DNA of 8,155 nt from Klebsiella pneumoniae (GCA_943325355.2 CALPPA020000072.1:1-8155); one strand, 5' to 3'; shown: positions 1 through 6,750, counted from the first letter of the stretch. Program-made: numbers and translations. The notes: generated by a model not told the origin, from the letters alone.

Positions 1-7
1 ATAAAAC

Positions 8-36
8 AAAAAAGCCCTTACATCTCTGTAAAGGCT
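8..36 (-). terminator. Intrinsic terminator of the tRNA-Asn gene
   Basis: Read on the minus strand, a 10-bp stem (27-36 pairing with 13-22, including one G-U pair) closes a 4-nt loop and is followed by a run of six T at 13-8. It begins 13 nt after the tRNA 3' end, the expected place for a Rho-independent terminator of a single-gene tRNA transcript. Confidence 0.85.
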
Positions 37-48
37 TTCTCTTACTTG

Positions 49-122
49 CTCCCTCTCTTGGGCTCGAACCAAGGACCCTCTGATTAACAGTCAGATGCTC
101 TAACCAACTGAGCTAAGAAGGA
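49..122 (-). tRNA. trnN: tRNA-Asn (anticodon GTT)
   Basis: This is a 74-nt tRNA on the minus strand that folds into a full cloverleaf. The 7-bp acceptor stem pairs 116-122 with 50-56 and contains one G-U pair. The D arm has the usual AGTTGGTTA loop, the anticodon loop reads CTGTTAA with anticodon GTT (plus-strand 86-88), and the T loop is TTCGAGC. The discriminator base is G at 49. The 3' CCA is not encoded (the next bases read CAA), so it must be added after transcription, which is common in this phylum. The gene has its own promoter at 201-231 and terminator at 8-36, so it appears to be a stand-alone unit although it lies downstream of rseP on the same strand. Confidence 0.97.
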
Positions 123-163
123 AACTGTATTTTTTATTCTATTTTGAATGAACGTTTTTTTGT

Positions 164-196
164 CGCTTTAACTAGCAATGATTGCTTGTTTAAGCG
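164..196. repeat. 33-bp imperfect palindrome in the tRNA-Asn leader
   Basis: The sequence is symmetric about position 180, and 14 of 16 base pairs match; the mismatches are 173/187 and 169/191. The core reads AGCAATCATTGCT. It starts at about the expected transcription start of the promoter at 201-231 and lies about 42 bp before the tRNA 5' end. It could be an operator or a hairpin in the pre-tRNA leader. It is not a terminator, because the minus strand continues into an A-rich and not a T-rich tract. Confidence 0.6.
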
Positions 197-200
197 GTTG

Positions 201-231
201 CAAATATAGTGCTAAAATTATTTTTCACAAA
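201..231 (-). promoter_or_regulatory. Bacteroidota-type promoter for tRNA-Asn
   Basis: On the minus strand, TTTG (228-231) is followed by exactly 19 nt and then TATATTTG (201-208), a full match to the Bacteroidota primary sigma consensus TTTG-N19-TAnnTTTG. Transcription would start near 194, giving a leader of roughly 70 nt before the tRNA. Confidence 0.8.
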
Positions 232-258
232 TAAAACAGCATAAAAATTAAAAAAAAT

Positions 259-1599
259 TTATTTACCCACAATTGCCTTGTAAATATCATTTCCATTGGC
301 AAACAATAACAAGGTTATAAGTAGAAAGAAACCAACCATTTGTGCGTTTTCTAGGAACTTGTCGCTTGGTTTTCTGCCGCTAATCATTTCGTACAATAAA
401 AAGATTACGTGACCACCATCAAGGGCAGGAATAGGCAATAAGTTCATTACACCCAGCATAATCGATAACAAAGCGGTAATATTCCAGAAAACTTCCCAGC
501 TCCAAGTGCTTGGAAATATATCAAAAATTGCCTTAAAACCACCCACACCTTTATAAGCACCAGTATCTGGATTGAAAATTGCTTTTAATTGTTTTCCGTA
601 ACCTAATAATTGATCTGTTCCTTTTTCGATTCCAACCGGAAATGATTCAAAGAAACCGTATTCTTGCGTGCTGAATTTGTATAGACCCAACTTCTCAAGG
701 CTTTTAACTCCTACTGAAGCAGCATGAATACCTAATTTACCTTCCTTGTTGATATTAATTTTTATAGGAACTTCTTTTTCATCTCTTAAAATAACAGCGT
801 CAAAAGTCTGGTTTTTATTTGTTTTAGCAAATGCAACAACTTGGTCGGCATATTTTGTAGGAACTCCGTTAATCGATTGAATAACATCTTTGGGTTCAAG
901 TGCTTTATTTGAAGAGGAATCCGATATTTTCCCTACCATAAATGGCTCTCTTATTCCAATAAAAGGACGTTTTTCGCCTTTCAACACTTTGTCAATCAAA
1001 TCAACAGGGAAGTTCAAGGTTTCTTCTGTTCCATCACGAACAATCAGTGCTGATTTAGAAAACAAGAGTTTCATTGGAATCTCGTCAAAATGAGCTATTT
1101 TTTCACCATCAACGGCAATTATTTTATCGCCTGTTTTTAATCCTAATTCTTCTCCAACGGAACTTGTAACTGCAATTCCATCTTTTAATTCTGAATTGTT
1201 GAGGTACATATCGCCATAAGCAAAAGCCATTCCGATGTAGATAATAAAAGCCAAAATAAAGTTTACAAAAACACCACCCAACATAATAATCAAACGTTGC
1301 CAAGCCGGTTTCGAACGAAATTCCCATGGTTGAGGAGGCAAAGCCATTTGTTCCTTGTCCATACTTTCGTCAATCATCCCAGAAATTTTCACGTAGCCAC
1401 CAAGAGGCAACCAGCCAATTCCATATTCGGTTTCGCCAATTTTCTTTTTGAACAAAGAATATTTAACGTCAAAAAACAAATAGAATTTTTCTACTCTTGT
1501 TTTAAATATTTTGGAAGGAATAAAATGTCCTAATTCGTGCAGTATAATCAGTAATGATAAGCTCAATAAAAATTGAGAAAGTTTGATAACTATTTCCAT
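259..1599 (-). CDS. rseP: RseP-family site-2 intramembrane metalloprotease (M50)
   Basis: This inner-membrane zinc protease of 446 aa cuts transmembrane substrates. In E. coli the family member completes anti-sigma-E cleavage in the envelope-stress response; the substrate here is not known. The zinc motif HELGH is at residues 21-25 inside the first membrane helix, and the third metal ligand is Asp394 in the NLLPIPALDGGH motif near the C-terminus. The conserved GGYVKISGM segment is at 67-75. A second helix covers about 103-127, two PDZ-like regions span about 140-200 and 220-290 (each with a D-x-I-x-x-(V/I)-(D/N)-G type strand), and helices follow at about 370-391 and 420-440. Length and order match the classic RseP layout. 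The ATG at 1599 puts helix 1 in the correct place. A promoter lies at 1663-1693, and the short leader contains a repeat sequence. No terminator is visible after the stop codon. Confidence 0.96.
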   Translation of the reverse strand: MEIVIKLSQFLLSLSLLIILHELGHFIPSKIFKTRVEKFYLFFDVKYSLFKKKIGETEYGIGWLPLGGYVKISGMIDESMDKEQMALPPQPWEFRSKPAWQRLIIMLGGVFVNFILAFIIYIGMAFAYGDMYLNNSELKDGIAVTSSVGEELGLKTGDKIIAVDGEKIAHFDEIPMKLLFSKSALIVRDGTEETLNFPVDLIDKVLKGEKRPFIGIREPFMVGKISDSSSNKALEPKDVIQSINGVPTKYADQVVAFAKTNKNQTFDAVILRDEKEVPIKININKEGKLGIHAASVGVKSLEKLGLYKFSTQEYGFFESFPVGIEKGTDQLLGYGKQLKAIFNPDTGAYKGVGGFKAIFDIFPSTWSWEVFWNITALLSIMLGVMNLLPIPALDGGHVIFLLYEMISGRKPSDKFLENAQMVGFFLLITLLLFANGNDIYKAIVGK

Positions 1600-1606
1600 T
1601 TCTTTG

Positions 1607-1633
1607 TCATTGCGAGGTACGAAGCAATCTCAT
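1607..1633. repeat. Dispersed-repeat-like element in the rseP leader
   Basis: The plus strand reads GTCATTGCGAGGTACGAAGC followed by AATCTCA. ATTGC and GCAAT flank a GTAC core, forming an imperfect palindrome. From memory this closely resembles a short interspersed repeat (GTCATTGCGAGGAACGAAGC...) that recurs between genes in many Flavobacterium and other genomes; I could not check copy number here. It lies only 7 bp before the rseP start codon, so it forms part of the 5' untranslated region and covers the usual ribosome-binding area. Confidence 0.65.
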
Positions 1634-1662
1634 CCTCTTATTAATTTAATTTGTATAACGCA

Positions 1663-1693
1663 CAAAAGTAAGGTTTTCTATTATAGTTGCAAA
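1663..1693 (-). promoter_or_regulatory. Bacteroidota-type promoter for rseP
   Basis: On the minus strand, TTTG (1690-1693), a 19-nt spacer and TACTTTTG (1663-1670) match the TTTG-N19-TAnnTTTG consensus fully. The start point would be near 1656, leaving a leader of about 57 nt that includes the repeat at 1607-1633. An 8-bp inverted repeat, AAAAGTAA (1664-1671) and TTACTTTT (1697-1704), overlaps this promoter and places a TACTTTTA box on the opposite strand. Confidence 0.8.
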
Positions 1694-1835
1694 GATTTAC
1701 TTTTAGCTAAGACGATAAAAATTTGTTAATAAATACCCCTTTTCCTTTTTTACTATACCATATGTGTCTTAACTTTACTATTTGTTACAAAATCTTGTGT
1801 AGTATTGAACTATTTTACTCTTAAAAATTAAAAAT

Positions 1836-2903
1836 ATGTCTTCCAAATTATTTTCTCCAATCCAAATAAAAAATATCACATTCAAAAACAGAATTGCGAT
1901 TTCCCCAATGTGCCAATATTCATCAGAAGATGGCTTTGCCAACGATTGGCATCTCGTAAATCTAGGTAGTCGAGCCACAGGTGGTGCAGCTTTAATTATT
2001 CAAGAAGCGACAGCAGTTTCTCCTGAAGGACGAATATCTCCCGGAGATTTAGGCATTTGGAAAGACGAACATATCGAAAAAATGCAAGTCATCAACAGAT
2101 TTATACTTTCCCAAAATTCAATTCCCGGAATTCAATTGGCTCACGCCGGAAGAAAAGGGAGCGATGCCATACCTTGGAAAGGAAATATAAAATTAGATGA
2201 AACTAATGGTGGTTGGGAAACCGTTGCGCCATCGGCTGTTCCTTTTCATTCCAATGAAAAACTCCCAATTGCATTAGACAAAGCAGGAATCCAGAAAGTA
2301 ATTTCCGATTTTAAATCAGCAACAAAAAGAGCCTTAAAAGCCGGATTTCAAGTGGTCGAAGTCCACGCAGCTCACGGGTATTTGTTGCATCAGTTTCTAT
2401 CTCCTTTGTCTAATTTCAGAACTGATGAATACGGCGGAAGTTTCGAAAACAGAATTCGATTGCTGCTCGAAGTTCTCGAAGGGGTACAATCCGAATGGCC
2501 AAGTGATTTGCCTTTATTCATCAGAATCTCTGCCACAGATTGGGCTGATGGAGGTTGGAATATCGAAGAATCTGTACAACTTTCGAAAATTGTAAAAGAA
2601 AAAGGAGTTGATTTAATAGATGTTTCTTCGGGTGGATTGGTAACCCATCAACAAATTCCGTTGGGACCCAATTATCAAGTTCCATTTGCTAGCAGTATCA
2701 AAAAAGAAACTGGAATCTTGACCGGAGCGGTAGGTTTAATCACCGAAGCCACTCAGGCAGAAGAAATTGTTGCCACCGGAGAAGCAGACTTAGTTTTGTT
2801 CGCCAGAGAATCTTTGAGAGATCCAAACTTAGGATTGAATTTCGCCAAAGAATTGGGTGTCGATGTGGAATGGCCAGTTCAATACGGAAGAGCTAAAATA
2901 TAA
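1836..2903 (+). CDS. NADH:flavin oxidoreductase, Old Yellow Enzyme family (YqjM/NamA-like)
   Basis: This 355-aa protein is an FMN-binding TIM-barrel ene-reductase, which uses NAD(P)H to reduce activated C=C bonds such as those of alpha,beta-unsaturated carbonyls. It shows the thermophilic-like (YqjM) subclass signature: SPMCQYS with Cys26 and Tyr28 at the same numbers as in YqjM, where they tune and cover the flavin. The LAHAGRK segment is at 101-107, the substrate-binding pair His177/His180 and the proton donor Tyr182 are in EVHAAHGYLLHQFLSP, and DEYGGSFENR at 197-206 is a family hallmark. The length is near the family norm and no signal peptide is seen, so it should be cytosolic. The ATG follows an A/T-rich stretch typical of this phylum. 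The gene diverges from rseP, and the Gfo/Idh/MocA gene follows 58 nt downstream, so a two-gene transcript is likely. No clear consensus promoter was found upstream. The physiological substrate cannot be read from the sequence. Confidence 0.93.
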   Translation: MSSKLFSPIQIKNITFKNRIAISPMCQYSSEDGFANDWHLVNLGSRATGGAALIIQEATAVSPEGRISPGDLGIWKDEHIEKMQVINRFILSQNSIPGIQLAHAGRKGSDAIPWKGNIKLDETNGGWETVAPSAVPFHSNEKLPIALDKAGIQKVISDFKSATKRALKAGFQVVEVHAAHGYLLHQFLSPLSNFRTDEYGGSFENRIRLLLEVLEGVQSEWPSDLPLFIRISATDWADGGWNIEESVQLSKIVKEKGVDLIDVSSGGLVTHQQIPLGPNYQVPFASSIKKETGILTGAVGLITEATQAEEIVATGEADLVLFARESLRDPNLGLNFAKELGVDVEWPVQYGRAKI

Positions 2904-2913
2904 TCAGGTCTTA

Positions 2914-2946
2914 AACTCTGTCAAAGTTCAAAACTTTGACTTAGTT
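2914..2946. repeat. Intergenic palindrome between the OYE and YdgJ-like genes
   Basis: A perfect 9-bp inverted repeat (GTCAAAGTT at 2920-2928, AACTTTGAC at 2932-2940) has a 3-nt spacer. A further 4 bp pair outside it (AACT 2914-2917 with AGTT 2943-2946) across a 2x2 internal loop. No strong T-tract follows, so termination is unlikely; a REP-like element, mRNA-processing hairpin or partial attenuator is more plausible. From memory, similar GTCAAAGTT/AACTTTGAC palindromes recur between Flavobacterium genes; this was not checked. Confidence 0.7.
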
Positions 2947-2961
2947 ATTAAAAACAATAAA

Positions 2962-4005
2962 ATGCATAAAATAAAAACAGCACTCTTATCCTACGGAATG
3001 TCCGGAAAAGTATTTCATGCTCCATTTCTAGAACTTCATCCCGGTTTCGAACTCTTGGGCTCTTGGGAAAGAAGCAAAAAATTAATACAGGAAGATTATC
3101 CAGAGGTCAAAAGCTTTGCTAGTATAGAATCTATTTTAGAAGACGAATCCATCGATTTAGTCATCGTTAATACGCCCGTTGCCACCCATTTTGAGTATGC
3201 CAAAAAAGTTTTACTCGCCGGAAAACACGCTGTTGTCGAAAAAGCATTTACCACAACTGTTGCAGAAGCTCAGGAATTGGAGTCTTTGGCAAAAGAGAAA
3301 AATTCAAAACTTTCCGTTTTCCAAAATAGGAGGTGGGATAGTGATTTTAAAACCGTAAAAAAAATCATTGATGCTAATTTGTTGGGAGAAATTGTCGAAG
3401 CCGAGTTTCATTTCGATCGTTATAATCCTGTTTTGAGTCCCAAACAACACAAGGAAACTGCCAATTCTGGGGCTGGAATTTTAAAAGATTTAGGTCCGCA
3501 TTTGATTGACCAAGCCTTGTTTTTATTTGGTTTGCCTCAAGCCGTTTTTGCTGACATTCGATTCACTAGAGAGCAAACAGTTGTCGATGATTATATTGAT
3601 ATTTTACTTTATTATTCGGATTTCAGAGTACGATTGAAGTCCAGTTTTTTTGTGAGAGAACTCAATCCATCCTATGTTATTCATGGAAGAAAAGGTTCAT
3701 TTTTAAAACACCGTGGTGATATTCAGGAAGAAGAGTTGAAATTAGGAAAAAAGCCAAATTTAGACACTTGGGGAACGGAACTCATAAGCATGGAGGGCAC
3801 TTTGCACACAGAAAACGAAGGCAAAATAATTTATGAAAAAGTTCCAACACTAAAAGGAAATTATTATGATTTTTTTGAAGGAGTTTATCAATCTATTGCT
3901 AATGACAAACCTGAACCTGTATCTGCTCAAGACGGGGTAAACGTTATGCGAATTATTGAAGTTGCAATTCAAAGTAGTGCACAAAAAAGAGCCATTGACT
4001 TATAA
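2962..4005 (+). CDS. Gfo/Idh/MocA-family oxidoreductase (YdgJ-like)
   Basis: This is a 347-aa NAD(P)-dependent dehydrogenase of the family that oxidises or reduces sugars, inositols and related compounds. The N-terminal Rossmann fold carries YGMSGKVFHAPF at 11-22, matching the E. coli YdgJ pattern YGYASKTFHAP. The cofactor/catalytic EK pair is Glu93-Lys94 (EKAF in place of the more common EKPF). NRRWDSDF is at about 122-129, and the C-terminal domain has the catalytic DLGPHLIDQA motif with Asp176 and His180. IVHG.RGS-like and GNY segments near the end also match YdgJ. The reading frame is open back to a GTG at 2857, which would overlap the previous gene, but homology begins at this ATG and an A-rich region precedes it, so 2962 is chosen. 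It is probably co-transcribed with the OYE gene. No terminator was seen downstream. The substrate is unknown. Confidence 0.92.
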   Translation: MHKIKTALLSYGMSGKVFHAPFLELHPGFELLGSWERSKKLIQEDYPEVKSFASIESILEDESIDLVIVNTPVATHFEYAKKVLLAGKHAVVEKAFTTTVAEAQELESLAKEKNSKLSVFQNRRWDSDFKTVKKIIDANLLGEIVEAEFHFDRYNPVLSPKQHKETANSGAGILKDLGPHLIDQALFLFGLPQAVFADIRFTREQTVVDDYIDILLYYSDFRVRLKSSFFVRELNPSYVIHGRKGSFLKHRGDIQEEELKLGKKPNLDTWGTELISMEGTLHTENEGKIIYEKVPTLKGNYYDFFEGVYQSIANDKPEPVSAQDGVNVMRIIEVAIQSSAQKRAIDL

Positions 4006-4030
4006 ACAACGTATTAGTTCTAAATTTATC

Positions 4031-4057
4031 CACTGTCAGTGTGACAAATACGACACT
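4031..4057. promoter_or_regulatory. Cluster of small overlapping inverted repeats, possible operator
   Basis: Within 27 bp there are CACTG-T-CAGTG (4031-4041), TGTCA-GTG-TGACA (4034-4046) and AGTGT...ACACT (4038-4042 and 4053-4057), which share bases and so exclude one another as hairpins. They lie in the 189-bp gap between the YdgJ-like and MFS genes, about 100 bp before the candidate -7 box. A regulator site is possible, but arms of 5 bp are short and chance is not excluded. Confidence 0.3.
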
Positions 4058-4160
4058 ATTATTCAACAGCAATTTAGTTCAATCTATTTTAACGTATAGG
4101 GAAAAACATTTTATTGTTGAGTTTAAAAATTATACAGCAAACAGAAACCCATTGTTTTCG

Positions 4161-4168
4161 TACTTTTG
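4161..4168 (+). promoter_or_regulatory. Promoter -7 box for the MFS gene
   Basis: TACTTTTG matches TAnnTTTG exactly and is followed by CAAC, as is common in flavobacterial promoters. No TTTG is present at the expected -33 position, so the promoter is incomplete or depends on an activator. Transcription from here would begin near 4175, downstream of the TTG at 4114, which argues against that upstream start. Confidence 0.55.
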
Positions 4169-4194
4169 CAACTTCAAATCTAAAGGCAAACGTT

Positions 4195-5406
4195 TTGATA
4201 GATTTAAATTTTATTGGCAACTTTAGAGCAAAAGGAAAATACAAAAAAACGTACCAAGACGCCAAGCAATCCTATTTAAACCGGATTCGTTGGGCTGTTT
4301 CTATGTTTTATTTTGGTATGGGTTTGTCTTTTGCTACTTGGGCAAGCCGAATTCCTAGTATCAAAGCTGATTTGCATTTAAGTGATGGCGAACTAGGAAC
4401 TATTCTATTCGCATTGCCAGTCGGACAGTTATCGATGATGTTTTTTTCAGGCAAATTAGTGACTCGTACAGGTAGCCATCGCATTCTTCCTTTTTCTGTT
4501 ATGATGTATGTTTTTAGTTTAACTAATATCGGACTAGCACAAAATGCTTGGCAATTGGCTCTCGCACTGGTTTCTTTTGGAATCTTTGGTAACTTAACCA
4601 ACATTTCTATAAATACACAAGGAATTTATACCGAAGGACTTTTCAGAAGAGCCATTATGGCTTCTTTTCACGGAATGTGGAGTTTGGCTGGGTTCACAGG
4701 AGCATTAGTTGGACTGGGAATGTTAGCATTAAAAATCACGACCTATATGCACTTTGTTATTGTAGCTTTTGTTGTATTAGTATTGGTAGCCATTAATTTC
4801 AAATATTTAATAAAAGCCAAAGAAAAAGTTCGTGTCGAAAAGAAAAAAACATTCACTAAACCAGATATGTCATTGGTTTTGTTGGGCGTTATCGGGTTTT
4901 GTAGTATGGCGAGCGAAGGAATTATGTTCGATTGGAGTGGTGTTTACTTCAAAGATATTGTCAAAGCTCCTGGGCCATTTATTGTTGTTGGTTATACTTC
5001 ATTTATGATTATGATGGCGAGCGGACGATTTTTGGGTGGACGTTTAATCGATAAATTTGGGCGAAAAACCGTTATGCAAATTAGTGGTATTATGATTTCA
5101 TTTGGCTTGTATATGGCTGTACTTTTCCCCTATATCATTCCGTGTACCATTGCTTTTATGATTGTAGGTTTGGGTGTTTCTACTGTTATTCCTACTCTTT
5201 ATAGTATTGCAGGGAAGCATCCAACGATTCCAACAGGCGAAGCACTAACGGCAGTTTCCAGCGTGAGTTTTTTAGGATTTTTGATGGGACCACCCGTTAT
5301 TGGACATATTTCAGAACTATTTGGTTTGCAATTTTCATTTGCTTTTATCGGGATGTTCGGAATTTTGATTGCCTTCTTGGTCAAAAGAGTGAAAGCAATG
5401 GAATAG
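4195..5406 (+). CDS. MFS transporter, YbjJ-like
   Basis: This inner-membrane major facilitator protein of about 403 aa has some twelve hydrophobic helices split by a basic cytoplasmic loop at about residues 203-223. Motifs shared with E. coli YbjJ include TWASRIP (48-54) after helix 1, the first-half loop GKLVTRTGSHR (86-96), SFHGMWSLAG (157-166), SEGIMFDW (240-247), the second-half loop GRFLGGRLIDKFGRK (277-291) and MGPP (from 364). The substrate is not predictable. The start is uncertain: the frame has no ATG before residue 37, which lies inside helix 1. I chose the TTG at 4195 because it has AAAGG 8 nt upstream and follows the -7 box at 4161. The frame is also open to a TTG at 4114, which would add 27 residues read from apparent promoter DNA. 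hflX follows after 61 nt and appears to have its own promoter. Confidence 0.88.
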   Translation: MIDLNFIGNFRAKGKYKKTYQDAKQSYLNRIRWAVSMFYFGMGLSFATWASRIPSIKADLHLSDGELGTILFALPVGQLSMMFFSGKLVTRTGSHRILPFSVMMYVFSLTNIGLAQNAWQLALALVSFGIFGNLTNISINTQGIYTEGLFRRAIMASFHGMWSLAGFTGALVGLGMLALKITTYMHFVIVAFVVLVLVAINFKYLIKAKEKVRVEKKKTFTKPDMSLVLLGVIGFCSMASEGIMFDWSGVYFKDIVKAPGPFIVVGYTSFMIMMASGRFLGGRLIDKFGRKTVMQISGIMISFGLYMAVLFPYIIPCTIAFMIVGLGVSTVIPTLYSIAGKHPTIPTGEALTAVSSVSFLGFLMGPPVIGHISELFGLQFSFAFIGMFGILIAFLVKRVKAME

Positions 5407-5443
5407 ATTTCAATGCAATCTTCATAAGTCCCTCGTAAATCAT

Positions 5444-5451
5444 TAAATTTG
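5444..5451 (+). promoter_or_regulatory. Promoter -7 box for hflX
   Basis: TAAATTTG matches TAnnTTTG and lies 16 nt before the hflX ATG, implying a leader of only about 10 nt. No TTTG or TTG is present at the expected -33 position, so this may be a weak promoter that supplements read-through from the MFS gene. Confidence 0.45.
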
Positions 5452-5467
5452 TGGCTTATTAAAAGTT

Positions 5468-6694
5468 ATGTTAGAAAAAGAAACAATAAATTTCGAAAAA
5501 ACGGCCATTGTTGGTATCGTTACCCAAAACCAAAGCGAGGATAAACTCAAGGAATATCTGGATGAATTGGAGTTTTTGACTTTTACCGCAGGCGGAGAAG
5601 TAGTGAAACGATTTTGGCAAAAAATGGACAAACCCAATCCCAAAACATTTTTAGGTACTGGAAAAATAGATGAAATCAATCTTTATGTCAAAGAAAACAA
5701 CATATCATCTCTAGTATTCGATGATGAATTAACCCCTTCGCAGCAGAAAAATATTTCTAAAATCATAGACTGCAAAATCCTTGATAGAACCAATCTAATC
5801 CTAGATATTTTTGCCCAAAGAGCCGAAACTTCGTATGCGAGAACACAGGTAGAATTGGCGCAATGTATTTATTTGTTACCAAGATTATCAGGACTTTGGA
5901 CACACTTAGAACGTCAAAAAGGGGGAATCGGGATGCGTGGACCAGGAGAAACGGAGATTGAAACCGATAGACGTATTGTTCGTGACAGAATTTCGTTATT
6001 AAAAGAAAAAATAAAAGCCATCGACAAGCAAATGGGAACCCAAAGAGGCAATCGCGGCGCTATGGTTCGTGTAGCTTTAGTAGGTTATACCAATGTCGGA
6101 AAATCAACTTTGATGAATGCTATTGGCAAAAGCGATGTTTTTGTAGAGAACAAACTTTTTGCCACCTTGGATACAACCGTTCGAAAAGTAGTCATCAAAA
6201 ACTTGCCTTTCTTGCTTTCAGATACCGTTGGTTTTATTCGAAAACTGCCGACACAATTGGTCGATTCTTTCAAAAGCACACTCGATGAGGTTCGCGAAGC
6301 CGACTTGTTATTGCACGTGGTCGATATTTCGCATCCGGAATTCGAAGATCATATTGCATCCGTAAACCAAACTTTATTGGACATAAAAGCAAGTAATAAA
6401 CCTGTAATTATGGTTTTCAACAAAATCGATGCTTACCAACATTTGACCATTGACGAAGATGATTTAATGACCGAAAAAACACCAAGACATTTCACACTCG
6501 AAGAATGGAAGGAAACGTGGATGCACCGTGTGGGCGAAGAAAACGCTTTGTTTATTTCGGCAACGAATAAAGAAAATTTCGAAGAATTTAGAGAACGAGT
6601 TTATGAAGCCGTGAGGCAAATTCATATCACGCGTTTTCCGTACAACAAGTTTTTATATCCTGATTATAAGGATGCTGTGGAAAAAGAAGAATAA
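5468..6694 (+). CDS. hflX: Ribosome-associated GTPase HflX
   Basis: This 408-aa translation-factor GTPase binds the 50S subunit; in studied bacteria HflX splits stalled or stress-inactivated 70S ribosomes. The N-terminal HflX domain (about 10-150) includes FLGTGKIDEI (61-70) and DDELTPSQQKN (85-95). The linker hallmark GGIGMRGPGETEIETDRR is at 153-170. The G domain carries G1 GYTNVGKS (206-213), the switch I segment FATLDTTVRK (231-240), G3 DTVGF (252-256), G4 NKID (318-321) and G5 SA (364-365). Many HflX proteins have DPTTR in switch I; here it reads DTTVR, which I believe is usual in Bacteroidota. Length is typical and all nucleotide-binding motifs are intact. The ATG at 5468 gives the expected N-terminus. 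The gene ends 2 nt before the A-tract of a bidirectional terminator. Confidence 0.97.
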   Translation: MLEKETINFEKTAIVGIVTQNQSEDKLKEYLDELEFLTFTAGGEVVKRFWQKMDKPNPKTFLGTGKIDEINLYVKENNISSLVFDDELTPSQQKNISKIIDCKILDRTNLILDIFAQRAETSYARTQVELAQCIYLLPRLSGLWTHLERQKGGIGMRGPGETEIETDRRIVRDRISLLKEKIKAIDKQMGTQRGNRGAMVRVALVGYTNVGKSTLMNAIGKSDVFVENKLFATLDTTVRKVVIKNLPFLLSDTVGFIRKLPTQLVDSFKSTLDEVREADLLLHVVDISHPEFEDHIASVNQTLLDIKASNKPVIMVFNKIDAYQHLTIDEDDLMTEKTPRHFTLEEWKETWMHRVGEENALFISATNKENFEEFRERVYEAVRQIHITRFPYNKFLYPDYKDAVEKEE

Positions 6695-6696
6695 AA

Positions 6697-6733
6697 AAAA
6701 TCCCTTTTGAAGTATTATTTCAAAAGGGATTTT
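6697..6733. terminator. Bidirectional intrinsic terminator between hflX and the DUF3078 gene
   Basis: A perfect 15-bp stem (6697-6711 pairs with 6719-6733) closes a 7-nt loop. An A-run is on the left and a T-run on the right, so it can end transcripts from both sides. It lies between the stop codons of two convergent genes, which are 56 bp apart. Confidence 0.93.
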
Positions 6734-6750
6734 CATTTAAAATGTAGATT

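Noticed and set aside
1124..1533. Open frames on both strands inside rseP
   Set aside because: They lie within a full-length, motif-complete rseP in other frames and show no family features.
1778..1978. Minus-strand 66-codon frame upstream of and inside the OYE start
   Set aside because: It is antisense to a well-supported gene, and its composition looks like a frame shadow with no recognisable motif.
2914..2946. Intrinsic terminator between the OYE and YdgJ-like genes
   Set aside because: The stem is AT-rich and is followed by TTAGTTATTA, not a continuous T-run, so termination is not supported.
2857..2961. N-terminal extension of the YdgJ-like protein from a GTG at 2857
   Set aside because: It overlaps the end of the OYE gene, is translated from the intergenic palindrome, and family homology starts at the ATG at 2962.
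4041..4226. Small plus-strand frame of 61 codons before the MFS gene
   Set aside because: It begins with GTG, has no recognisable family, overlaps promoter-like DNA and runs into the MFS gene in another frame.
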